From positions 744,001-808,000 of the forward strand of contig NZ_CP170453.1 in the NCBI RefSeq assembly GCF_042492175.1: 64,000 nucleotides of DNA, given 5' to 3'. Below are positions 9,477 through 18,181 of the stretch, in pieces. How positions within the stretch are numbered: position 1 is the stretch's first letter; each line of letters begins with the position of its first letter. Source of the stretch: CAJXSN01 sp947492235. Its GTDB lineage: Bacteria > Pseudomonadota > Alphaproteobacteria > Sphingomonadales > Sphingomonadaceae. The position numbers and the translations under genes are program-made. The notes below the pieces were generated by a model. That model made no database searches and had not been told where the DNA came from. It saw only the letters and a program-made list of their open reading frames with translations.

Positions 9477-10007
9477 TCAGGCGTCCACCGGCTCCCACAT
9501 TTTCATCGATGCAGGCGCGGGCGAGGGATTGAATTCCGTCTCGTCCAGCGCCGCCAATGCGCGCTCCCGGTCGGCTGCGGTGAATTCGCCTCTGGTAAGA
9601 CAGAATTCCACCGCATTGCCGCTGGGATCGGTGGTGTAGATCGATTTGCACCAATTGTGGTCGATTTCGAAAACGCTGAGACCCGCTGCGTGCCATTTCT
9701 CGCGCCACTGCGCCAGTTCCTCGTCGCTCTTGACCGAAAAGGAGTAATGGTTCGTCATCGGCGGCAGGTTCGCCGCCTTGTTCAGATCGAAAATATACTC
9801 GTCGGCATCCTTGGTATCGTGCAATTCCCAGAACGCGATGAAGGTGCTGTCATCGCCGTCCATGCGATAGAAGAAATGCTTGCCCCAGCCGCCGGTCATC
9901 ACCGGTGCGACTTCGACCTTCACCAGTTCGAAGCCCATCACGCCTTCGTAAAATTCGTGCGTCGCCTTCATGTCGCTGGCCGCCAAAGCGAGGTGGTGAT
10001 AGCTCAT
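9477..10007 (-). CDS. VOC-family (glyoxalase/dioxygenase-fold) protein
   Basis: A 176-residue protein with the paired beta-alpha-beta modules of the vicinal oxygen chelate fold. His5 in HHLALAASD, an internal His (TNHYSFSV) and the late Glu in GNAVEFCLTRG fit a metal site. It overlaps the stop of the upstream carboxymuconolactone-decarboxylase-like gene by 4 bp (ATGA), so translation is probably coupled. Together they suggest degradation or detoxification of a small organic compound, which I cannot name. Confidence 0.85.
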   Translation of the reverse strand: MSYHHLALAASDMKATHEFYEGVMGFELVKVEVAPVMTGGWGKHFFYRMDGDDSTFIAFWELHDTKDADEYIFDLNKAANLPPMTNHYSFSVKSDEELAQWREKWHAAGLSVFEIDHNWCKSIYTTDPSGNAVEFCLTRGEFTAADRERALAALDETEFNPSPAPASMKMWEPVDA

Positions 10008-10654
10008 TGCGCGCCATCCTTCTTTGTATCGACCATGCTCATGACATCGTCCGAACCAGCCTCGGGCGCGGGCACTTCGACCACGCGCTCCTCCACATCG
10101 TCATATTCCAGCCGCAGCGCCCGGCTCATCACGGCGTGCATCATATAGGTGGCCGTCACATAGGTGAGCTCGAGGATTTCCTCGTCCGACAAATGCTCCT
10201 TCAGCACAGCGAATACCCCGTCCGGCACCCGGCCATGCTGCAGCACCAGCGCATCGGTATAGGCCAGCACCGCGCGTTCGATCGCGCTGAAGCAATCGGC
10301 CACCGCCCAATGCGGGATCGCCGCGACCTGCGCCTCGCTCAGCCCCGCATCGCGGCTGGCCTTGCAATGCTGGGAGAACACGAATTGCGAGCCCACCGCG
10401 AAACCGGCGCGCGTCTGCCCCAGCTCGCGCAATTTCGGGTCCAGCTTGCGCTGCGGGGAGCGATAGAACTGGAACCCTTCGGTCGTGTGTTTGAAGGCAT
10501 CGGGCACGATATTGAATACGGTCCACCAATTGCCCGGTGTGCCGGTCGCCGTCCCCGGCTCGGCCACCGGATCACGCTCCCCGAACAGCAGGTTGAAAAT
10601 CGGCTCCGCATAGGCATTGCCCGCCTCGCGTCCCGCCTGTTTCAGTCGTGGCAT
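10004..10654 (-). CDS. Carboxymuconolactone decarboxylase (AhpD-like) family protein
   Basis: A 216-residue helical protein of the carboxymuconolactone decarboxylase/AhpD fold. The typical CxxC of peroxidase members is absent; the equivalent region reads FSQHCKASRDAGL with a single Cys, so peroxidase chemistry is doubtful. The start at 10654 follows GGAGAGAG; the longer frame upstream has no support. It is the first gene of a two-gene operon with a VOC protein. Confidence 0.82.
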   Translation of the reverse strand: MPRLKQAGREAGNAYAEPIFNLLFGERDPVAEPGTATGTPGNWWTVFNIVPDAFKHTTEGFQFYRSPQRKLDPKLRELGQTRAGFAVGSQFVFSQHCKASRDAGLSEAQVAAIPHWAVADCFSAIERAVLAYTDALVLQHGRVPDGVFAVLKEHLSDEEILELTYVTATYMMHAVMSRALRLEYDDVEERVVEVPAPEAGSDDVMSMVDTKKDGAQ

Positions 10655-10872
10655 AACCTGCTCTCTCCCTCTTCCTTGCCAATACCGTAGTGAAGTTGCA
10701 GCAGCGCTCAAGCGCGGCCGTCTCCGCATGTTGCGCGGCAAGCACCATGTGATGCACCGAATCCGATTGAAATCGGGGGCCTCGATCCTATTTTGCAAAC
10801 GCCGATAGAGTTTTGGTCAGGGCGTCCGGCATGGGGCCGGGTAGAAGGGACCAATCCGCTTGAGAGTGTCCC

Positions 10873-11538
10873 ATGCAACAGCTTGATACCCGTCCTCTTG
10901 TTCGTCAGGTCCGGCTTGACGTCGATCTCCTTGCCCATGTCGAACCGGAAACCCGCAGCGACAAGATCGCCTTCGGTTTCGTCAAGGCGCTGCGCTTCTT
11001 CGCTGACCGGTTTTTCGCCAATCGCTACGGCCACCGCGCCGTGGTTCTGGAAACGGTCGCGGCCGTCCCCGGCATGGTCGGCGGCTTGCTCCAGCATCTC
11101 ACCGCCTTGCGCTATATTCGCGATGACGAGGGCTGGATCCGCACGCTGCTGGATGAAGCCGAGAACGAGCGGATGCATCTGATGACGTTCATCCAGATCG
11201 CTCAGCCGAACCGCTTCGAACGCATGCTGATCGCGATCGCGCAAATGCTGTTCTACAATTTCTATTTCTGGCTTTACCTGTTTGCGCCGCGCACGGCGCA
11301 CCGCGTTGTCGGCTATTTCGAGGAAGAGGCCGTCATCAGCTACACGCAATATCTCGCCGAGGTCGAAGCCGGGCGACATGAAAATGTGCCGGCCCCGCAA
11401 ATCGCGATCGATTACTGGCAACTGCCCCAAAGTGCCCGCCTCAGCGATGTCATCATCGCCGTGCGCGCAGACGAGGCCGAGCACCGTGATGTCAATCACG
11501 GTATGGTCGCCGAGCTCGACAATCGGCGCAGCGCTTGA
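10873..11538 (+). CDS. Alternative oxidase (cyanide-insensitive ubiquinol oxidase)
   Basis: A membrane-bound di-iron ubiquinol oxidase that moves electrons from quinol to oxygen without pumping protons. The 221-residue protein carries the AOX ligand motifs in order: LETVAAVPG, LDEAENERMHL, YFEEEAV and RADEAEHRDVNH, which provide the Glu and His iron ligands. Two hydrophobic helices lie near residues 55-75 and 118-140. It has the short bacterial form without the plant N-terminal regulatory Cys. It lies 52 bp before the formaldehyde-oxidation operon on the same strand. Confidence 0.95.
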   Translation: MQQLDTRPLVRQVRLDVDLLAHVEPETRSDKIAFGFVKALRFFADRFFANRYGHRAVVLETVAAVPGMVGGLLQHLTALRYIRDDEGWIRTLLDEAENERMHLMTFIQIAQPNRFERMLIAIAQMLFYNFYFWLYLFAPRTAHRVVGYFEEEAVISYTQYLAEVEAGRHENVPAPQIAIDYWQLPQSARLSDVIIAVRADEAEHRDVNHGMVAELDNRRSA

Positions 11539-11590
11539 CCTGAGGCTCCAGCTGGTGTTGCGCTGAGCGGTGCATAACCGGGAGATACCA

Positions 11591-12697
11591 GTGAAAACGC
11601 GCGCCGCCGTAGCCTTCGAAGCGAAAAAGCCGCTCGAAATCGTCGAACTCGATCTGGAAGGCCCCAAGGCGGGCGAGGTTCTGGTCGAGATTATGGCGAC
11701 CGGCATTTGCCACACCGATGCTTACACGCTGGACGGGCTGGACAGCGAAGGGCTGTTCCCCAGCGTGCTCGGCCATGAAGGCTGCGGCGTGGTGCGCGAA
11801 GTGGGCGCGGGCGTCACAAGTGTGAGCGTGGGCGACCATGTCATCCCGCTCTACACGCCCGAATGCCGCCAGTGCAAAATGTGCCTGTCCGGCAAAACGA
11901 ACCTGTGCAGCGCGATCCGCGAGACGCAGGGGCGCGGCCTGATGCCCGACGGCACCTCGCGCTTCTCCTACAAGGGCGAGACGATCTACCATTATATGGG
12001 CTGCTCGACCTTTTCGAACTTCACCGTCCTGCCCGAAATCGCCGTGGCAAAAATCCGCGAAGATGCGCCGTTTGACACCACTTGTTATGTCGGCTGCGGG
12101 GTGACGACCGGCGTGGGCGCAGTGACCAATACGGCGCAGGTGAAGCCGGGCGACAATGTCGTGGTGTTCGGCCTGGGCGGGATTGGCCTGAACGTGCTGC
12201 AGGGCGCGAAGATGGCGGGCGCGGACCGGATCGTCGGCGTCGATATCAACCCTTCCAAAGAGGAATGGGGCCGCAAGTTCGGCATGACCGATTTCGTCAA
12301 TCCGAAAGAGACCAAGGACGTGGTCGCCCATTTGGTCGAACTGCTCGACGGCGGCGCGGATTACAGCTTTGACTGCACCGGCAATACCGATGTGATGCGC
12401 GACGCGCTGGAATGCTGCCACAAGGGCTGGGGCACCTCCATCATCATCGGCGTGGCCGAGGCGGGCAAGGAAATCGCCACCCGCCCCTTCCAGTTGGTGA
12501 CGGGGCGCAACTGGCGCGGGACCGCGTTTGGCGGCGCAAAGGGGCGCACCGATGTGCCCAAGATTGTCGACTGGTACATGGACGGCAAGATCGCCATCGA
12601 TCCGATGATCACCCACCGGCTGTCGCTGGACGAGATCAACAAAGGCTTCGACCTGATGCATGCAGGCGAGAGCATCCGCGCGGTGGTAGTCTTCTGA
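11591..12697 (+). CDS. frmA: S-(hydroxymethyl)glutathione dehydrogenase / class III alcohol dehydrogenase
   Basis: A zinc-dependent dehydrogenase of 368 residues that oxidises S-hydroxymethylglutathione, formed from formaldehyde and glutathione, to S-formylglutathione using NAD. Catalytic zinc ligands lie in GICHTD and GHEG; the structural zinc Cys cluster is in CRQCKMCLSGKTNLC; the nucleotide-binding motif is GLGGIGLN. GTG at 11591 is preferred because GGGAGA lies just upstream; a second GTG at 11570 lacks a ribosome-binding site. The next gene starts inside its stop codon (TGATG), and the S-formylglutathione hydrolase that finishes the pathway is three genes on. Confidence 0.95.
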   Translation: MKTRAAVAFEAKKPLEIVELDLEGPKAGEVLVEIMATGICHTDAYTLDGLDSEGLFPSVLGHEGCGVVREVGAGVTSVSVGDHVIPLYTPECRQCKMCLSGKTNLCSAIRETQGRGLMPDGTSRFSYKGETIYHYMGCSTFSNFTVLPEIAVAKIREDAPFDTTCYVGCGVTTGVGAVTNTAQVKPGDNVVVFGLGGIGLNVLQGAKMAGADRIVGVDINPSKEEWGRKFGMTDFVNPKETKDVVAHLVELLDGGADYSFDCTGNTDVMRDALECCHKGWGTSIIIGVAEAGKEIATRPFQLVTGRNWRGTAFGGAKGRTDVPKIVDWYMDGKIAIDPMITHRLSLDEINKGFDLMHAGESIRAVVVF

Positions 12698-13065
12698 TGG
12701 CTGAGACCCATCCTGCGACAATCAATCTGGCAGACAAGTTCGCGCTGTTTTCCGATCACTGGGCCCCGCGCATTGCCGGGCGGTACAATGAAAATGAAGT
12801 CCGCTTGGCCAAGGCCTCGGGTGACTTCCAATGGCACAGCCACGCCGAGAGCGACGAGCTTTTCCTCGTCATGGAAGGCGAGCTGGTGATGGAGTTCCGG
12901 GACCACACAGAGACCGTTGGCCCCGGCGAGATGATTATCGTGCCACGCGGCGTCGAGCACTTCCCCCGCGTACCGAAGGGCGAGGTGAAGATGATCATCA
13001 TCGATCCGAAGGACACTGCAAATACTGGCAATCCTGCCACCGCATACCAAGCCACCGAAATCTAA
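12697..13065 (+). CDS. Small cupin-domain protein
   Basis: A single-domain cupin of 122 residues. The metal-binding motifs are WHSHAESDELFLVMEG (first His, His and Glu) and PRGVEHFPR (last His). Its start overlaps the frmA stop in a TGATG. Such cupins are common in glutathione-dependent formaldehyde operons, but their role is not established; an accessory or metal-binding role is inference only. Confidence 0.88.
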   Translation: MAETHPATINLADKFALFSDHWAPRIAGRYNENEVRLAKASGDFQWHSHAESDELFLVMEGELVMEFRDHTETVGPGEMIIVPRGVEHFPRVPKGEVKMIIIDPKDTANTGNPATAYQATEI

Positions 13066-13077
13066 GGAGAGAAAACC

Positions 13078-13470
13078 ATGTTCAATCACATCATGATCGG
13101 GTGCACCGATATCGAGAAATCCAAGGCGTTCTACGACAAGGTGCTGGGCGTTCTGGGCGCGGGCGAGCCGATGAAGAATGTCGCCGATAGCGGCCATGTG
13201 CGTTATTTCTACATGCACAATGGCAGCGTTTTTGCCCTCAGCCAGCCGATCAATGACGAACCGGCCAATCCCTCCAACGGCTCCACAATCGGCTTCAAAT
13301 GCGACAGCGCGGAGCAGGTGAAGGAATTGCACGATGTGGCCATCGCCAATGGCGGCACCACGCTGGAAGACCCTCCGGGCCTGCGCGAAGGGGCGATGGG
13401 TCCGATGCATCTGAGCTACTTCCGCGACCCCGACGGCCACAAGATCTGCGGCATCAAACAAGGCGCCTGA
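13078..13470 (+). CDS. VOC-family protein in the formaldehyde operon
   Basis: A 130-residue glyoxalase-fold protein. It begins MFNHIMIGCTDIEKSKAFYD, the usual first metal-ligand module, and ends with YFRDPDGHKICG, the second. It lies 12 bp after the cupin gene with AAGGAGAG before its ATG, and its stop overlaps the next start (TGATG). A role with glutathione adducts fits the context but is not shown by the sequence. Confidence 0.9.
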   Translation: MFNHIMIGCTDIEKSKAFYDKVLGVLGAGEPMKNVADSGHVRYFYMHNGSVFALSQPINDEPANPSNGSTIGFKCDSAEQVKELHDVAIANGGTTLEDPPGLREGAMGPMHLSYFRDPDGHKICGIKQGA

Positions 13471-14306
13471 TGGCGCTCGAAACCATCAGCGAAGCGCTCG
13501 CTTTCGGCGGAGTGCAGGGAGTGTATTCCCATGCCTCCGCCGAGACCGGCACCGACATGACCTTCGCGGTCTATGTGCCGCCCCACGAGCCGGGCGCGCG
13601 GCTGCCCGTGCTCTGGTATCTCTCGGGCCTGACCTGCACCCACGCCAATGTGATGGAGAAAGGCGAGTACCGCGCCGCCTGCGCGGAAGCCGGCATCATC
13701 TTCGTCGCGCCCGATACCTCCCCGCGTGGCGACGATGTGCCTGACGCCGATGACGAATACGATTTCGGCAAAGGCGCAGGCTTCTATGTCGATGCGGTGC
13801 AGGAACCGTGGGCAAAAAACTACCGGATGCGCAGCTATCTCGAGAGTGAGCTGCCCGGCATCATCGCGGCCAATTTCCCCGCCGATATGGAGCGCCAGTC
13901 GATCACCGGACACTCGATGGGCGGCCACGGTGCGCTGACCATCGGCCTGCGCAATCCAAACCGCTTCCGCTCGATCAGCGCCTTCGCGCCCATCGTCGCC
14001 CCGTCACAAGTTCCATGGGGAGAGAAAGCGCTGGGCCGCTATCTGGGAGACAATCGCGAAGCATGGCGCGAATACGATGCCGTCGCCCTGATCGAGGACG
14101 GAGCGCGCCATCCCCACATCCTCGTCGATCAGGGAACCGCCGACAATTTTCTGGAAGAGCAGCTAAAGCCCGGCCTCCTCGCCCTCGCCTGCAAGAAAGC
14201 CGGCATGCGCGCACAGGTGCGGATGCAGGATGGCTATGACCACTCCTACTACTTCATTGCGACCTTCATGGCCGAGCATGTGAAGTGGCATTCGGGGTGG
14301 CTGTAA
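13470..14306 (+). CDS. fghA: S-formylglutathione hydrolase
   Basis: A serine hydrolase of the esterase D family, 278 residues, which releases formate and glutathione from S-formylglutathione. The nucleophile Ser sits in GHSMGGHGAL; the Asp lies in the ILVDQGTADNFL segment and the His in DGYDHSYYF. Its start overlaps the upstream VOC stop. It is the last gene of the operon that begins with class III alcohol dehydrogenase, giving formaldehyde to formate conversion. The sequence after it turns abruptly AT-rich. Confidence 0.95.
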   Translation: MALETISEALAFGGVQGVYSHASAETGTDMTFAVYVPPHEPGARLPVLWYLSGLTCTHANVMEKGEYRAACAEAGIIFVAPDTSPRGDDVPDADDEYDFGKGAGFYVDAVQEPWAKNYRMRSYLESELPGIIAANFPADMERQSITGHSMGGHGALTIGLRNPNRFRSISAFAPIVAPSQVPWGEKALGRYLGDNREAWREYDAVALIEDGARHPHILVDQGTADNFLEEQLKPGLLALACKKAGMRAQVRMQDGYDHSYYFIATFMAEHVKWHSGWL

Positions 14307-14417
14307 AAGTATTTGTTAATCAGCTCATATTGAAAGAAATTTTTCTACAAAAATATTCTCGCAAAATACATATTACAGGCAAATTTCTCATTTTATTAAT
14401 AAAGACCTAAATCATAA

Positions 14418-15179
14418 CTAGAGTAACGTTTCAAGTATTAATGGCTTTCCATTGAAAATTTCGATTTGCAGCCAAGCCCAATCTTTAATATTTTTATGAA
14501 ATCTATTGTTTACTTCCGACATTGCATCTTTTTCTTTCGATACTGCATCCAATATCCTCTTTCGATCAAACTGAGTAAGATGCCCCATGCCACGGGCGAA
14601 ATAGGCTCGCACCTCCAGCGGCATGCTTTCAGAATGCAATATAGCATTGTTCTCTTCAGAAAATCTTGAGTCAAAAAGTTCTTCAAGATACCAATTTCTT
14701 ACATCTAGGTGGTAATTAATTACATCCTCCTTCGAGAAAGATTCACTATCTTTTTCAGTATTCAGTAGTTCTAGAATAGTTATCTCTATACTAGCCCTAT
14801 CTTTTTCTGCCGAAATTAGGTATTTTTCGAAAATTTCTAAAGAATCTGCCTTTTTTATAGAAAGGCACAGATCTAATGCCGCCCTGAAGTTCCAATGCTC
14901 ATCATCTTCCAACTGGGATAGCCGACCCGCAAGGATTGTCTGTGCCTCCGAGAACTGATCGCTATCGCTTGTGAGCGAAGCCCTAGGAACTCTCAGCGCG
15001 GGATCGGAACACAGCCCAAAGTAGCCTTTGCCACGAATTTCACTGGTACACAGGAATAAGCCTTCCATCGGGGAGGGGGCTGCGTCGCCTTTGGAAATTG
15101 TATTTATAAGGTCTCCACTCGGAGCAGAAGGCTGAAGACTGAGCAACAGAATTGCCGCAATTGCTGAGAAGAATGCCAA
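14418..15179 (-). CDS. Hypothetical exported protein, AT-rich and probably acquired
   Basis: A 253-residue protein with a hydrophobic N-terminus (MAFFSAIAAILLLSL) that looks like a signal peptide or anchor, then a polar helical body with many Glu, Ser and Lys. No domain is recognised. The start is TTG at 15179, preceded by GGGGAG at good spacing. The gene and the 110 bp after it are far richer in A+T than the neighbouring core genes and split fghA from metW, which suggests horizontal gain of a single gene. No transposase or direct repeat was seen at its edges. Confidence 0.6.
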   Translation of the reverse strand: MAFFSAIAAILLLSLQPSAPSGDLINTISKGDAAPSPMEGLFLCTSEIRGKGYFGLCSDPALRVPRASLTSDSDQFSEAQTILAGRLSQLEDDEHWNFRAALDLCLSIKKADSLEIFEKYLISAEKDRASIEITILELLNTEKDSESFSKEDVINYHLDVRNWYLEELFDSRFSEENNAILHSESMPLEVRAYFARGMGHLTQFDRKRILDAVSKEKDAMSEVNNRFHKNIKDWAWLQIEIFNGKPLILETLL

Positions 15180-15223
15180 TTTATCGCTCCCCTGTTTTGA
15201 ATTTTGGCAGGCAGCTTAACCCC

Positions 15224-15820
15224 TTAGCTCACCTCGAACAACGCATATTCGGCGCGCCAGTTTGCTTGTGCTTCGCCCACGGCGCGTTCATTTGTGAAGA
15301 ACCAGCGCCGTTCGATTGCTACGCCCAGTTCGTCGGCCAGCGCCTCGAAGTCCTTCACCGTGACGTGGTGGATGTTTTGCGTGGCATACCAGCTGACCGG
15401 CAGGTGGCGCGTTACCGGCATGCGGCCCCGGCTCATCAGCGCCCAGCGCATGCGCCAGTAAGCGAAGTTCGGGAAGCTGACGAAGGCGCGGCGGCCCACG
15501 CGCAGGAGCTCGCGCAGCATCTTGTCCGGTCGCTCGGCGGTTTGAAGGGTCTGGCTGAGGATCGCGTAATCAAACGCGCCGTCGGGATAAAAGGTCAGGT
15601 CGCGGTCGGCATCGCCCTGCACCACGCTGAGGCCCTGCCCCACGCAGTCCGCCACCAGCGCGCCGTCGATCTCGATGCCGCGCGCATCCACGCCCTTCGC
15701 CCGCAAGGCCGCCATCAGCGCGCCATCGCCGCAGCCCACATCGAGCGCGCGCGAGCCTGCCTCCACCCGCTGCAGAATCACGGCCAGGTCGGGGCGCAAC
15801 GCTGTGTCCACCTCAGTCAT
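15224..15820 (-). CDS. metW: MetW-like methyltransferase-fold protein
   Basis: A 198-residue Rossmann-fold protein of the MetW family, which acts with MetX in methionine synthesis. The SAM-binding motif reads ALDVGCGDGALM, and the family stretch FVSFPNFAYWRMRW follows. ATG at 15820 is chosen because it overlaps the metX stop by 8 bp, the usual coupling; the longer frame upstream runs into metX. It is the second gene of a metX-metW operon. Confidence 0.93.
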   Translation of the reverse strand: MTEVDTALRPDLAVILQRVEAGSRALDVGCGDGALMAALRAKGVDARGIEIDGALVADCVGQGLSVVQGDADRDLTFYPDGAFDYAILSQTLQTAERPDKMLRELLRVGRRAFVSFPNFAYWRMRWALMSRGRMPVTRHLPVSWYATQNIHHVTVKDFEALADELGVAIERRWFFTNERAVGEAQANWRAEYALFEVS

Positions 15821-16907
15821 TGAGGAACCCCCCGACGACTTTATCGAGTGCGGGCACATCGAGCAGGAAGCTGTCATGGCCATAAGGTGCGGACAGTTCG
15901 ACAAAACTCACCGGTTTGGCCACCGCGTTCAGCGCATGAACGACGTGGCGACTTTCCTCTGTGGGATACAGCCAATCGGTGTCGAAGCTGACCAGGCAGA
16001 AGCGCGCGGCGCTGGCGCGGAAGGCCTCGGCCAGCGAACCGCCATGTTCCTGCGCCAGATCGAAATAGTCCATCGCGCGGGTGATATAGAGGTAGGAATT
16101 GGCATCGAAGCGGCGGGTGAAGCCGCTGCCCTGATAGCGCAGATAGCTCTCCACCTGAAAATCCGCGTCGAAGCCGAAACCGGGCGTGTCGCGGTCTTGC
16201 AGGCGGCGGCCGAATTTCTCGGTTAGCCCCTCTTCGGACAGATAGGTGATATGCGCCGCCATCCGCGCCACAGCCAGCCCTGCATCGGGCGCGTCGTCAT
16301 GGCCGTAATACTGGCCTTCACGCCACGCGGGGTCCGCCATGATCGCCTGCCGCCCGACCTCGTGAAAGGCGATGTTCTGCGCCGAATGCCGCGCGGTGGT
16401 GGCAATCGCCAGCACGCGGGCCGCGCGGTCGGGGAAGTTTGCCGCAAGGCTGAGCGCCTGCATCCCGCCCATCGATCCGCCGACCACGGCATGCAATTGT
16501 CCGATCCCCAGCCCGTCCAGCAGGCCGACCAGCCCGCGCACCATGTCGCGAATGGTGATAACCGGGAAATCCATGGCGTAGGGCGCGCCTTCGGGGCTCT
16601 CGCTCGCAGGGCCGGTGGAGCCGAGGCAACTGCCGATGACATTGGCGCAGATCACATGGAAGCGGTCTGTATCGATTGGCTTGCCGGGGCCCACCATCCG
16701 CTCCCACCAGCCGGGCTTTCCGGTGACGGGATGCGTGCTGGCGAGATATTGATCGCCGGTCAGCGCGTGGCACACCAGAATGGCGTTGGAGCGCGCATCG
16801 TTCAGTTCGCCATAGGTTTCATAGGCAATCCGCACATCGCGCAGGGTCCCGCCGCCGTCGAGCGGCAGGGAATCTGGAAGCGCGAGGGTAGTGTGCGGCG
16901 TGCTCAA
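15813..16907 (-). CDS. metX: Homoserine O-acyltransferase MetX
   Basis: An alpha/beta-hydrolase-fold enzyme of 364 residues that acylates homoserine in methionine biosynthesis. The nucleophile Ser lies in VVGGSMGGMQAL, the catalytic Asp in VSFDTDWLYP and the His in APYGHDSFL. The GPASESPEGAPYAMDFP region is typical of the family. Whether acetyl- or succinyl-CoA is the donor cannot be fixed by inspection. It is divergent from hisC across a 131-bp region that holds a palindromic repeat. Confidence 0.95.
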   Translation of the reverse strand: MSTPHTTLALPDSLPLDGGGTLRDVRIAYETYGELNDARSNAILVCHALTGDQYLASTHPVTGKPGWWERMVGPGKPIDTDRFHVICANVIGSCLGSTGPASESPEGAPYAMDFPVITIRDMVRGLVGLLDGLGIGQLHAVVGGSMGGMQALSLAANFPDRAARVLAIATTARHSAQNIAFHEVGRQAIMADPAWREGQYYGHDDAPDAGLAVARMAAHITYLSEEGLTEKFGRRLQDRDTPGFGFDADFQVESYLRYQGSGFTRRFDANSYLYITRAMDYFDLAQEHGGSLAEAFRASAARFCLVSFDTDWLYPTEESRHVVHALNAVAKPVSFVELSAPYGHDSFLLDVPALDKVVGGFLND

Positions 16908-16938
16908 ACCAGACCTTTGGACCAGATAAAGAACAGTG

Positions 16939-17007
16939 CTTCGACAGGCTCAGCACGAACGGGTTTAGGGTACCCTCCTCTATCCGTTCGCCCTGAGCTT
17001 GTCGAAG
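16939..17007. repeat. Palindromic intergenic repeat (REP-like), sphingomonad type
   Basis: Two 24-base arms, 16939-16962 and 16984-17007, form a near-perfect inverted repeat around a 21-base spacer; they begin CTTCGACAGGCTCAGCACG and end TTGTCGAAG. Elements of this kind (CTTCGACAGGCTCAG...) occur in many intergenic regions of sphingomonads and related bacteria. Here it lies between the divergent metX and hisC starts, where both promoters must be. Confidence 0.85.
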
Positions 17008-17038
17008 GGCTGTATTTCTTTATGGCCTGATATCCGAA

Positions 17039-18181
17039 ATGTCCGACACACGTCCCCAGATGAAACCGTGGATCGCGCAAATCCACGCCTATGTCCCCGG
17101 CCGCTCGACCGGTTCGGACGGGCGCGAACTGGTCAAATTGTCGGCCAACGAGAACCCGCTGGGGTGCAGCCCGCTCGCGGCCGAGGCGCTGAAGGGCGCC
17201 AGTGCCCCCGCGCTTTACCCCGATCCCGACTCATCGGCCTTGCGCGAAAAGCTGAGCGCGCTTCATGGGATCGATCCGGCGCGCATCGTGTGCGGAACGG
17301 GATCGGGGGAATTGCTCAATTGCGCGGTGCAGGCCTTTGCGGGTCCCGGTGCGGATTCGGGCGCGGATTCAGGCGAAAACGCGCCCGACGAGATCGTCTT
17401 CTCGCGCTACGCCTTTTCGCTCTATCCGCTGCTTGCGCACAAGGTCGGGGCGCAGGCCGTGCTCGCCGCAGATGATGATTACGCCGCCAGCGTAGACGCG
17501 TTGCTGGATGCCGTGACGACGCGCACCACCGTCGTTCTGCTCGACAATCCCAACAATCCCACCGGCACTTATCTGCCGCCCGCAGAGGTCAAGCGGCTGC
17601 ATGCCGGGCTGCCGGGCCATGTCCTGCTGGTGCTCGATCAGGCCTATGCCGAATATCTGCCCGGCGAGGAGGCGGCGCACGCGCTGGAGATGGCGGCGCG
17701 GCATGAAAACGTGCTGGTCACCCGCACCTTCTCCAAAATTTTCGGACTGGCAGGCGAGCGGATCGGCTGGGCCACCGGAGCGCCCGGACTGATCGATGCG
17801 CTCAACCGGCTGCGCGGGCCGTTCAATGTCACCGCCAGCGGTCAGGTGGCCGCGCTGGCTGCGCTGGACGATGCCGAATTTCTTGAGCGGTCCCGCGCGC
17901 ACAACAATGCCGAGCGCGCGCGCTTTGCCGAGAGCCTTGCGGCACTCGGCAATCGCGGCATCCGCGCCTTGCCGAGCGAGGCGAATTTTGTGCTGGTGCT
18001 GTTCGATGGCGAACTGGACGCAGCAACAGCGCTGGATGGTTTGGCTAAGCGCGGATACGCTGTGCGCCGTTTGCCGGGGCAGGGGCTGGCCAATGGCCTG
18101 CGTATCACCATCGGCAAGGCGGAGGATATGGACGCTATCGCCGAAGCCATTGCAGAGATGGCGGAGGACACCTCCGCCTAG
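17039..18181 (+). CDS. hisC: Histidinol-phosphate aminotransferase
   Basis: A fold-type I PLP enzyme of 380 residues that transaminates histidinol phosphate in histidine synthesis. The PLP lysine lies in TRTFSKIFGLAGERIGWA. The substrate-side ANENPLG motif and the NPNNPTG loop that binds PLP are present. ATG at 17039 gives the usual N-terminus. It stands apart from any his operon in this window, which is common in alphaproteobacteria, and some homologues also act on aromatic amino acids. Confidence 0.92.
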   Translation: MSDTRPQMKPWIAQIHAYVPGRSTGSDGRELVKLSANENPLGCSPLAAEALKGASAPALYPDPDSSALREKLSALHGIDPARIVCGTGSGELLNCAVQAFAGPGADSGADSGENAPDEIVFSRYAFSLYPLLAHKVGAQAVLAADDDYAASVDALLDAVTTRTTVVLLDNPNNPTGTYLPPAEVKRLHAGLPGHVLLVLDQAYAEYLPGEEAAHALEMAARHENVLVTRTFSKIFGLAGERIGWATGAPGLIDALNRLRGPFNVTASGQVAALAALDDAEFLERSRAHNNAERARFAESLAALGNRGIRALPSEANFVLVLFDGELDAATALDGLAKRGYAVRRLPGQGLANGLRITIGKAEDMDAIAEAIAEMAEDTSA

